Assembly: GCF_901687125.1 (NCBI RefSeq)
Contig: NZ_CABFJY010000011.1
Location: 1-64,000, forward strand
Direction of reading: 5' to 3'
Length of the DNA stretch: 64,000 nucleotides
From: Actinobacillus vicugnae
GTDB taxonomy: Bacteria; Pseudomonadota; Gammaproteobacteria; Enterobacterales; Pasteurellaceae
The notes beneath the pieces were generated by a model, which saw only the letters and a list, made by a program, of their open reading frames with translations, did not search any database and was not told the DNA's origin. Below are positions 33,186 to 40,451 of the stretch, in pieces; position 1 is the first letter of the stretch, and every line of letters starts with the position of its first letter. The position numbers and the translations under genes were made by a program.

Positions 33186-34661
33186 TTACATCACAACTAC
33201 ATCAAATTGATCTTGATGATAATAAGGTTCTAATTTTATTTCGACTTTCTTACCGATAAAGGCTTCTAATTCTGCAATCGAAGCATGTGTTTCTTCGTTA
33301 ATCAAATACTCTGCCACTTCTTTCGATGCATAAACACGCACTTTTTCGGTTTTAAACAAATGATGAACTCGCACAATTTCTCGTAAAATTTCATAACAAA
33401 CTGTTTCCACAGTCTTAATCGTACCACGCCCTTTACAGGCTGGACAATCGCAACAAAGCACACGCTCCAAACTTTCACGGGTACGTTTACGCGTCATTTC
33501 TACTAAGCCCAATTGCGTAAAACCATTAACATTGGTTTTTACTCTGTCACCTTTTAATGCTTCTTGCAACGACTGCAACACACGCTCACGATGTTCTTCT
33601 TCTTGCATATCAATAAAATCAATAATGATAATTCCACCCAAATTACGCAATTGTAATTGATGCGCAATCGCCTGCGTAGCTTCAATATTAGTATTAAAAA
33701 TGGTATGCGCCAAATTACGAGAACCAACAAATGCACCCGTATTAATATCAATCGTGGTCATTGCTTCGGTTTGTTCAATAATTAAATAACCGCCCGATTT
33801 TAAATCAACTCGCTTATCCAATGCTTTTTGAATCGCATCTTCCACTCCATAAGCATCAAACAAAGTTTGACTACCGCTATACAAGCTCACATTTTCGGTT
33901 AATTCTGGCATAAACTCAGATAAAAACTCTTTTACCTGCTCATAAGTCATTTTAGAGTCAATCCGAATTGCATTGATATGGGTACCGACAAAATCACGTA
34001 GTACACGTTGCGCTAGCGCAAGTTCGCCGTATAACATTGATTTAACAGGATATTTTGCCTTGCGTTCTAAAATTTTACGCCACAAACGCTTCAAGAAAAT
34101 CGTATCTTGTTGCAAACTTTCTTCCGAAACCTCTTCCGCCGCCGTACGCACAATAAAGCCACCAAGCTCATCACAATAAGGCTCAACTAAGGCTTTTAAA
34201 CGGCTACGTTCTTCTTCACTTTCAATCCGTTGTGAAACACCAACATGACTATTTTCTGGCATAAAAACCAAGTAGCGCGAAGGTAAGGTAATATCGGTAG
34301 TTAAACGAGCACCTTTAGTACTAATTGGATCTTTCACCACTTGTACGATAATATCCTGCCCCTCACGCACCAGTTCTGCAATGTCTTTTACCACAAACTG
34401 CTTTTTCTCATTTTCATCGACACATTCTGTATGAGAAACAATATCGGAAGCATGTAAAAACGCCGCCTTTTCCAAACCGATGTCAACAAATGCCGATTGC
34501 ATACCAGGCAAAACACGGGTAACTCGCCCTTTATAAATATTCCCGACAATCCCCCGTTTCGCCTCACGCTCAATATGAAGCTCTTTTAACAATCCATTTT
34601 CCACTAACGCTACCCGAGTCTCGCTCGGTGTAACATTCACTAATAATTCTGCTCCACTCAT
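33186..34661 (-). CDS. rng: ribonuclease G
   Basis: The 491-residue endoribonuclease has the RNase E/G layout: an S1 domain (GNIYKGRVTRVLPGMQSAFVDIG), the 5' sensor and DNase I-like parts with IDINTGAFVG and GGIIIIDFIDM (the catalytic Asp pair), and the zinc-link motif CPACKGRG. It helps mature 16S rRNA and turn over mRNA. It has no long C-terminal scaffold, so it is RNase G rather than RNase E. 34662-34872 between rng and the array contains one exact uptake signal (34743-34751) and nothing else recognised. Confidence 0.95.
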   Translation of the reverse strand: MSGAELLVNVTPSETRVALVENGLLKELHIEREAKRGIVGNIYKGRVTRVLPGMQSAFVDIGLEKAAFLHASDIVSHTECVDENEKKQFVVKDIAELVREGQDIIVQVVKDPISTKGARLTTDITLPSRYLVFMPENSHVGVSQRIESEEERSRLKALVEPYCDELGGFIVRTAAEEVSEESLQQDTIFLKRLWRKILERKAKYPVKSMLYGELALAQRVLRDFVGTHINAIRIDSKMTYEQVKEFLSEFMPELTENVSLYSGSQTLFDAYGVEDAIQKALDKRVDLKSGGYLIIEQTEAMTTIDINTGAFVGSRNLAHTIFNTNIEATQAIAHQLQLRNLGGIIIIDFIDMQEEEHRERVLQSLQEALKGDRVKTNVNGFTQLGLVEMTRKRTRESLERVLCCDCPACKGRGTIKTVETVCYEILREIVRVHHLFKTEKVRVYASKEVAEYLINEETHASIAELEAFIGKKVEIKLEPYYHQDQFDVVVM

Positions 34662-34872
34662 TGTTATCTTTCTCTAAGTCGTTAAATCATAATTAATTAA
34701 AGTTTAACATTGACCAGCCAAGAAAACAAAAAACAAGATCAAACAAGCGGTTGATTTTTTGAGGAAAGAACTAAAAAGGAAACCAATTTATAGATAGATA
34801 TAAAGACTTTAGAAAAACAGCTACCATAAAGATAACTTCATTATCGATGTTAAAAAATAATTACTTTAATCA

Positions 34873-35368
34873 GTTTCAACACACAGCCACGTGAAAGTGG
34901 CTGCTAACGATTCTTTACCTTCGTCTTTTTTAACTTTAGTTTCAACACACAGCCACGTGAAAGTGGCTGCTCAGGCAACGGTGAATAAAGGGATTACACA
35001 AGCGGTTTCAACACACAGCCACGTGAAAGTGGCTGCCACCCCATTTCTTGCGCCGAACGCTTAAGACGTTGTTTCAACACACAGCCACGTGAAAGTGGCT
35101 GCTTGCTACCCTTGAAGGCTATTGCGCAATGCGCCGGTTTCAACACACAGCCACGTGAAAGTGGCTGCCAACAGAAGCCAATGCGATATTATCAAATCCA
35201 ATGGTTTCAACACACAGCCACGTGAAAGTGGCTGCAAACAAGCGGTCAGATTTTATAAAAAAATTGCAAGTTTCAACACACAGCCACGTGAAAGTGGCTG
35301 CTACCGTATCCACATCTAAACGAAAGTTTGCAGGAAGTTTCAACACACAGCCACGTGAAAGTGGCTGC
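34873..35368 (-). CRISPR. type I-C CRISPR array, 8 repeats and 7 spacers
   Basis: Eight identical 32-bp repeats start at 34873, 34939, 35005, 35071, 35137, 35204, 35270 and 35337. On the plus strand each begins GTTTCAACACAC and ends GTGGCTGC; read on the minus strand it ends in TTGAAAC, the usual type I-C 3' handle, and contains the pairing CAGCCAC/GTGGCTG. Spacers are 34-35 bp. The array therefore reads on the minus strand, with the newest spacer beside cas2. Spacer 35103-35136 equals rnb bases 19889-19922. Spacer 35236-35269 contains an exact uptake signal, and the boundary at 34998-35006 forms another with the repeat. Confidence 0.98.
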
Positions 35369-35558
35369 TCCCTACAAGATAACGTATTGAAATATCAGGC
35401 TTTATTTCCTTTTATTCGCTAACGTAGCGTAGAAAGTAGAAAAAGTATAGCATATCGTCAATATACTTTTCTTTATTTTTTCTAACTCCCTGATTTTTAA
35501 AGAACTATTTATATTCGCTAACCTCTCGGCGTTGTGATGAGAACTACATGTTAGCGAT
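35369..35558 (-). promoter_or_regulatory. CRISPR leader
   Basis: A 190-bp AT-rich stretch between cas2 and the first repeat on the transcribed strand. It contains a TATACT -10 candidate (minus strand, about 35445) and an exact 11-base direct repeat TATTCGCTAAC at 35413-35423 and 35512-35522, with an inverted partial copy GTTAGCGA at 35550-35557. These may be promoter or integration elements; the assignment rests on position. Confidence 0.6.
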
Positions 35559-35852
35559 TTATAAAATCAGCGTATCTTTAAAAATATCAATCGGCTCTTT
35601 CATTCCATGATGTTCGACTTTATTCCGCCATTTACTGCCCAAATGGTAAAAGCGCAAACTGTCGCAATCGGGGTTATAGGTTGCCAATAATTTATTTTTA
35701 AGTGTTACCCATTGATCGGGCGTGACATCACACTCAAACACCGAATACTGGGCTCGCACGCCATAATCTAGGCAATGCTTGGCGATTTGCCGTAGGCGTT
35801 TTTGCCCTGCGGGATCATCGAATGAAATATCGTAGGTAATTAACATCAACAT
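35559..35852 (-). CDS. cas2: Cas2
   Basis: A 97-residue ferredoxin-like protein, MLMLITYDISFDD..., with the conserved Asp in YDIS at the end of the first strand, and RAQYSVFECDVTPDQW. It dimerises and bridges two Cas1 dimers in the spacer-integration complex. The start is set at 35852 after GGAGGG; a TTG at 35864 would include the uptake-signal edge. An exact uptake signal (35865-35873) lies between it and cas1. Confidence 0.94.
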   Translation of the reverse strand: MLMLITYDISFDDPAGQKRLRQIAKHCLDYGVRAQYSVFECDVTPDQWVTLKNKLLATYNPDCDSLRFYHLGSKWRNKVEHHGMKEPIDIFKDTLIL

Positions 35853-35899
35853 AACGCCCTCCAAACAAGCGGTCGGATTTCAACAAAATTTTGCAAAAG

Positions 35900-36913
35900 C
35901 TAACGCATTAAAAACGGTGGATATTCGGCTAAATCACCACGCAAATGGCGGGCTAAAAGCATCGCTTGAATATAGGGTAGTAATCCAATTTCTACTTCTT
36001 CCTGTAAAAAGGGGTGAATAATTTTTTCTTGTTTTTTCGCTTGTAAGGTTTGAAACAACAATTTACGAGCCTCCGGTTTTAAACTCACCGCTCCACTGGC
36101 TTCCACCACAAAATCACTGGGCTTAATTTGCTTACGATTAATCAAAGACAGTACCATTCTATCCACCCACCAAGCACGAAATTCTTCCAGTAAATCCTGT
36201 GCCAAGCTATCGCGACCGGGGCGATCAGCATGTAGAAAACCGACTTGAGGATCAAGCCCCACGCCTTGCAGCGCACCGCTGATGTCTTTGCCCAAAATGC
36301 TATAAACAAAAGAGAGCAGTGCATTCACGCCATCGCGTGGGGGGCGGCGGTTGCGACCGTCAAAGGTAAAACCGCTTTTTTCGCTGATTAACTGCCCGAA
36401 CACGCCGAAATAACGTGCCGCCGCTTCGCCTTCAATACCACGAATCAACGCCAAATCGTCCGCCCGTTCCAGTTGCCGTAAACTTGAATTCAAGCCGACA
36501 ATCGCTTCCTGCAACGCCGCATTTTCGCCGTAATTACGAATCTGCCGTTGCAGAACCCGTTTCGACGACTGAATTTTCGCCGCAATAATATGGCGGGCAA
36601 TCGGCACAGGGTTTTGCTCCGACACCTTATATTGCGCCCGACGTAACAACACATTACCACTCTGCCGCCCCTGCAAACGCCCCAAAAACCGCCCGTTTTC
36701 AGTAAAAAACGCCAAATTTACGTTATTTTCCCCGCAAAATCCCAACAAAAACGGCGACACCAGCACATTACCAAAACAGAAAATATGTCCGATAGAATGC
36801 ACCGGCAACTGCGCCACTTTCTTGCGTTCCTGCTCCACCACCAAAGTTTCCCGCTCTTTATGCAAATAACTGCCTTGAGTAGTGATGTAGAGCGTGTTTT
36901 GAAGTTTTCTCAT
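35900..36913 (-). CDS. cas1: Cas1, type I-C integrase
   Basis: The 337-residue integrase inserts new spacers at the leader end. It has the N-terminal beta domain (NTLYITTQGSYL, IFCFGNVLVSPFLL) and the helical catalytic domain with the metal triad visible: Glu in GIEGEAAARYFG (161/163), His228 in FLHADRPGRDS and Asp240 in AQDLLEEF. AAGGAG lies ten bases upstream of its ATG. Its base composition looks richer in G+C than neighbouring housekeeping genes. Upstream, instead of cas4, comes a gene of unknown function, so the usual cas4-cas1-cas2 adaptation block is split. Confidence 0.95.
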   Translation of the reverse strand: MRKLQNTLYITTQGSYLHKERETLVVEQERKKVAQLPVHSIGHIFCFGNVLVSPFLLGFCGENNVNLAFFTENGRFLGRLQGRQSGNVLLRRAQYKVSEQNPVPIARHIIAAKIQSSKRVLQRQIRNYGENAALQEAIVGLNSSLRQLERADDLALIRGIEGEAAARYFGVFGQLISEKSGFTFDGRNRRPPRDGVNALLSFVYSILGKDISGALQGVGLDPQVGFLHADRPGRDSLAQDLLEEFRAWWVDRMVLSLINRKQIKPSDFVVEASGAVSLKPEARKLLFQTLQAKKQEKIIHPFLQEEVEIGLLPYIQAMLLARHLRGDLAEYPPFLMR

Positions 36914-36948
36914 AGTGTAAAAACTCCTTGAATTTTGACCGTGCTTTT

Positions 36949-36960
36949 ATGCCGTCTGAA
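36949..36960 (+). other. Neisseria-type DNA uptake sequence, copy 1
   Basis: Perfect 12-mer ATGCCGTCTGAA, the AT-DUS of Neisseria meningitidis/gonorrhoeae and relatives, in the gap between cas1 and the unknown gene. Beside it lies AAAAGCACGGTCAAAATT (minus strand), two bases away from a Haemophilus-type uptake signal. Confidence 0.9.
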
Positions 36961-36989
36961 AGCATATTTAATACAAAGAAATGAATGTT

Positions 36990-38744
36990 TTATTCTTGTT
37001 GTCCAAAAAGAGCTTTTCCTATATACCAAATAGCTTGCCCATAATTTGATATAAGCTGTTTCCCTTGTTGAAGAAAAGATTGGTTTTCATCAACCCTTGC
37101 CAGTTTTAATGCACTCTCAATTTTAGAACTTGTTGGATGCGCATCTCCCAATCTCATATCGTAAACACCAACAATCACGCTAAAAATCCTATGTGCATTA
37201 TCTTCTCCTATTTTTTGAGCAACAATGTCTTCTAATAATTTATTGGAACCGAGTGTTTTTTTATCTTTATGAGTAGATAGCCCACGAAGAGCTTTAACGT
37301 TAAGTCTATCGGTAAAAGTGCGAACCAAATCTTTTGCTAATCTTAGCAGTGATGCTTTGTCCGTACTTGCAAAACGGGAGATTTGTTGAAAAAAGTCCTG
37401 TTCAGTGATGTCATGCGAAAACAAAGCAATATTCAACTCTTGTTTAAAACTCATTTCCAACAGTTTCATTACTTCAAATAATAATTTCTCAACAGCATGA
37501 GTAGAAGCGGGTTGGACTTTAACCTGAGAAGCTAATAATTCTGCGGAAACTTTACCCTCAGGCACAGTATTATAGGCAGCCCAAATATGTTGCTCCCATG
37601 ATGGAAGTTTAGCAATATCATAGGCATATACCGTTATTAAATCAGAATTATTTATCCCGAAATGGGTATGATAGCCTGATGCGGAATGAATACTACCTGT
37701 TTCTGCGCTATACCATTCTAATGAAAAGCCGCGATGTTTCAGTAGTTCATTTACGATACCTGAACGAAACCACAGCCATCTTCCAACATCTTCATTATCC
37801 AATTCAGATGAAGCCATTCTTTGTCCATCGGTTTCTACAATAAATGTTGGAAGATGCTTATCTTCATCTTCCCGAACACGGATACTTAATCCTTGATGTT
37901 CAATCCATTCATTTCGCCAGAACTCTCCTTCCACCCTTATACCTTCATATCCACCACGATAACCTTGCGAGCTTTCTGATTCTGTATTTCCATCATGTTC
38001 AACCCCCAGCACAGGTGCATCATCTTCTTCATCAATATCAGTTCGCCATACTCGAAATGAAGCCCAACTTCCGCCATAGACATCATTTAAACTACGGATA
38101 AGCAACTCAAACCTACCATTATCCCGTTCTTCTTGGAAATTAGTTAAATCTGAATATTCACCGCTTTCTAATGCTTCAATGTTTTCTACTCTTTGACGAT
38201 AATAGGAAAGACGGAGAGAAAGATTTCTTGCTGCCAAATAATCCATTAAAAATTCTCTTTTAATTTCAATTTGGACATGATTGCCTTTATCATCAAAAGA
38301 TTCGCGGATAACTTCAACGAAATCCTCTTCAGGTCTGACCCAACTGTTATTTTCTTTTACTAATCGGAGCGCAAGAATCAAATCTGGACTTATTATCCAT
38401 TTTCGTCCGCCAATTACAGGTTGGGGATAATCAAAAATAAGATGAATACCAATGGGCTTATTTTCATTCCATTCATATTGTTCAACTGATTTATAATATC
38501 CATTATTGTAAGCATAGGGTTTGGCATCCAAACTGATTCCTATGTCAGACCACCCTAAGGTTTCAGCAAACTCTTTATGTTCAGGCGGGAAAGCAATTGC
38601 ATTACATCCAAAAAATTCAGACTTATAACCAATTTCTTGAGAGTCTCCCTTTTCATTTTCACAAATAGCCCTCAAAGGTATCCAAGTAGCAGTTGAAAAT
38701 GTGCGACGTGTTTCTCTTATTTGTAAAATCCAATCTTTAGTCAT
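36990..38744 (-). CDS. unknown protein embedded between cas4 and cas1
   Basis: I do not recognise this 584-residue protein. It is acidic in the N-terminal two thirds, with many Trp/Tyr-rich beta-like stretches (NGYYKSVEQYEWNENK, YGGSWASFRVWRTD, GRWLWFRSGIVNELLKHRGF) and no signal peptide, membrane helix or Walker motif. The last 180 residues are helical (LLFEVMKLLEMSFKQEL..., DLVRTFTDRLNVKALRGLSTHKDKKTL) and include VYDMRLGDAHP, an RX4H motif (Arg531, His536) like that of HEPN RNases. The start is set at 38744 after GAGAGA; an ATG at 38759 is possible. It is colinear with the cas operon and flanked on both sides by Neisseria uptake sequences. Confidence 0.75.
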   Translation of the reverse strand: MTKDWILQIRETRRTFSTATWIPLRAICENEKGDSQEIGYKSEFFGCNAIAFPPEHKEFAETLGWSDIGISLDAKPYAYNNGYYKSVEQYEWNENKPIGIHLIFDYPQPVIGGRKWIISPDLILALRLVKENNSWVRPEEDFVEVIRESFDDKGNHVQIEIKREFLMDYLAARNLSLRLSYYRQRVENIEALESGEYSDLTNFQEERDNGRFELLIRSLNDVYGGSWASFRVWRTDIDEEDDAPVLGVEHDGNTESESSQGYRGGYEGIRVEGEFWRNEWIEHQGLSIRVREDEDKHLPTFIVETDGQRMASSELDNEDVGRWLWFRSGIVNELLKHRGFSLEWYSAETGSIHSASGYHTHFGINNSDLITVYAYDIAKLPSWEQHIWAAYNTVPEGKVSAELLASQVKVQPASTHAVEKLLFEVMKLLEMSFKQELNIALFSHDITEQDFFQQISRFASTDKASLLRLAKDLVRTFTDRLNVKALRGLSTHKDKKTLGSNKLLEDIVAQKIGEDNAHRIFSVIVGVYDMRLGDAHPTSSKIESALKLARVDENQSFLQQGKQLISNYGQAIWYIGKALFGQQE

Positions 38745-38806
38745 ATTTAAATCTCTCATAATTTAATTTTATCTATCATATTTTAAAACCAATTTATCCC
38801 TCAAAT

Positions 38807-38831
38807 AACTTGTAAGCAGAACTTACAAGTT
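38807..38831. other. perfect hairpin upstream of the embedded gene
   Basis: AACTTGTAAG pairs perfectly with CTTACAAGTT around CAGAA. It lies between the cas4 stop and the embedded gene, without a T-run, so it is more likely an RNA-processing or partial terminator element than a full terminator. Function unknown. Confidence 0.5.
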
Positions 38832-38868
38832 GCGCTGCGCTTAATGCGAGCTGTTATTCAAAATTTTA

Positions 38869-38880
38869 ATGCCGTCTGAA
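38869..38880 (+). other. Neisseria-type DNA uptake sequence, copy 2
   Basis: A second perfect ATGCCGTCTGAA, same orientation as copy 1, two bases before the cas4 stop codon on the other side of the embedded gene. The two copies are 1,920 bp apart. Confidence 0.9.
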
Positions 38881-38882
38881 TC

Positions 38883-39551
38883 CTACTCCCCAAACAACCC
38901 CTTCACATACCTCACCGACTTATCCCTTTCCATCAATTTCGGCTGGCAAATCTCCACCAGCGAACAAGCCTTGCAACGTTTGCCGTATTCGGGCGGGGGC
39001 GTTTGTCCGCTGTTTAACAGTGAGCGGACGGCATTGATAACCGCTAAGGTTTTTTCGCGTAGCTCGGCGGAGAAGACAACAGGCAAGCGGTGGCGGGTTT
39101 GCATATACCAAAGTGCGCCTTCATTGATGGTTTGCCCCGTCATTTCTTCCAAGCATAAGGCTTGGGCGCAAAGTTGAATTTCATCAATGGGTTCACGTTT
39201 CGGTTTGCCACGTTTGTATTCGACAGGTTTGAGAGAATTGGTTTTGAGATCCTGTTCGACCAGATCCAAAATCCCCGTTAGCCCTAATTTTTCCGCAAAG
39301 ACGTGGACGGTGCGTTCAAAGCGAATGCCTTTGCGTTTTTCTGGCTCGCCCGAGTCCACACGTTCGTGTAAGACTTTGCCTTGGGCGGTGAGATAATTTT
39401 CAGCCCACGCCTGTTCGTTATGGATTAACGCACATTGACGTGGGCAGAAAGCATAATGTTGCAAAGCAGAGAGAGAAATCAACCGCTTGTCGCTTGTACT
39501 TGGGGCTGCAAGCGGTCGGATTTCGGCGGAATTTTGCAAATCCATACTCAT
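38883..39551 (-). CDS. cas4: Cas4 nuclease
   Basis: The 222-residue Fe-S nuclease trims prespacers and selects the PAM end during adaptation. It shows ALQHYAFCPRQCALIH (Cys36, Cys40), the nuclease residues in GILDLVEQD and PVEYKRGKP, and the C-terminal cluster Cys193-x2-Cys196-x5-Cys202. Family members usually begin near LISLSALQHY; here about 22 extra residues (MSMDLQNSAEIRPLAAPSTS) are encoded by sequence carrying uptake-signal motifs (39482-39545). It starts 7 bp after the cas7 stop with no clear ribosome site, so coupling is likely. G+C appears raised in the middle of the gene. Confidence 0.92.
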   Translation of the reverse strand: MSMDLQNSAEIRPLAAPSTSDKRLISLSALQHYAFCPRQCALIHNEQAWAENYLTAQGKVLHERVDSGEPEKRKGIRFERTVHVFAEKLGLTGILDLVEQDLKTNSLKPVEYKRGKPKREPIDEIQLCAQALCLEEMTGQTINEGALWYMQTRHRLPVVFSAELREKTLAVINAVRSLLNSGQTPPPEYGKRCKACSLVEICQPKLMERDKSVRYVKGLFGE

Positions 39552-39558
39552 TGGAGAA

Positions 39559-40449
39559 CTAGCCTAATTTACGGTGAAGTATAGTTTTACCTAAATCCTG
39601 TTCATTAACACTAACGGTGTAGTCATCAAAACTGCGGCTAACATCCACGCTTTCTTTTTTGATAACCTGAATACGCTTGAATAGGCTGTCGGCAGGGGCG
39701 TCGCCCAAGCTGTTGCTATGTTCAAATACATATAAACCACGAGCGTTCATTTGCCCACGAGCCGCCGAATGATCGTGGTCGAACATATTGATTAAGGCTT
39801 GCCAAAACAATTCTAAATCGTCATCTGAAAAGCCTGTTTGCTTAGCAAAGTGAGCGGAAACAAAACCGTGACAACGATATAAGCCGTAAGGCACGGTGAA
39901 TTTACGTCCCATACGTCCACGTTCAGACGTTTCTTTATTTTCTTCAGAGCCTTTTTTGTCATTTTCAACTTCTTTGGCTGCTGCTGAACGTGTAATTGAA
40001 TGCTCCAAAGTTACTATTGGCTCTACAGAACGAGAAAAGGTAAGTTGGACAGGACCTCTTACTTGCCCTGCGTTTTCACCTGTTGTCAATACTGCACCAA
40101 ATGTACGAATATCATAATAACGATTACACATATATTGACGAGCAGATTCCGTTTTTTCTTTACCTTTCGGTTTTTCTTTAACACTTTCTTGTTGGTGTGC
40201 GTCTGCAATCAAATCATTTAATATGGCTTTCTCACGTACAAAAATATCATTGTGCTTTTTATCATCTTCGCTATCTTTGACAAGTTGCACAAAATTACGC
40301 ACTTTACGTTTTAAGCAAACATCAGTAACCAATCCCATACCTGTTTCAGGATCAATGCGTGGCAAGTTGCCTGCGTCAGGATCGCCGTTTGGATTACCAT
40401 CTTGTACATCAAATAAAAATACGAAATCGTAGCGTTTTTCAATAGTCAT
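39559..40449 (-). CDS. cas7: Cas7 (Csd2), Cascade backbone
   Basis: The 296-residue type I-C Cas7 coats the crRNA spacer in several copies. The start RYDFVFLFDVQDGNPNGDPDAGNLPR is characteristic of Csd2, followed by VTDVCLKRKVRNFVQ, FGAVLTTGENAGQVRGPVQLTFSRS and a C-terminal GLYVFEHSNSLG. It lies 2 bp after cas8c and 7 bp before cas4. Confidence 0.95.
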   Translation of the reverse strand: MTIEKRYDFVFLFDVQDGNPNGDPDAGNLPRIDPETGMGLVTDVCLKRKVRNFVQLVKDSEDDKKHNDIFVREKAILNDLIADAHQQESVKEKPKGKEKTESARQYMCNRYYDIRTFGAVLTTGENAGQVRGPVQLTFSRSVEPIVTLEHSITRSAAAKEVENDKKGSEENKETSERGRMGRKFTVPYGLYRCHGFVSAHFAKQTGFSDDDLELFWQALINMFDHDHSAARGQMNARGLYVFEHSNSLGDAPADSLFKRIQVIKKESVDVSRSFDDYTVSVNEQDLGKTILHRKLG

Positions 40450-40451
40450 TT

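Noticed and set aside
34873..35368. Other spacers as self-targeting within this window
   Set aside because: Reading by eye I found a full match only for the rnb spacer; a proper alignment would be needed to exclude partial matches.
35122..35422. Open frames across the CRISPR repeats on both strands (65-73 codons)
   Set aside because: They are produced by the stop-free repeat read in different frames; no ribosome site, and the peptide is a repeat of the same motif.
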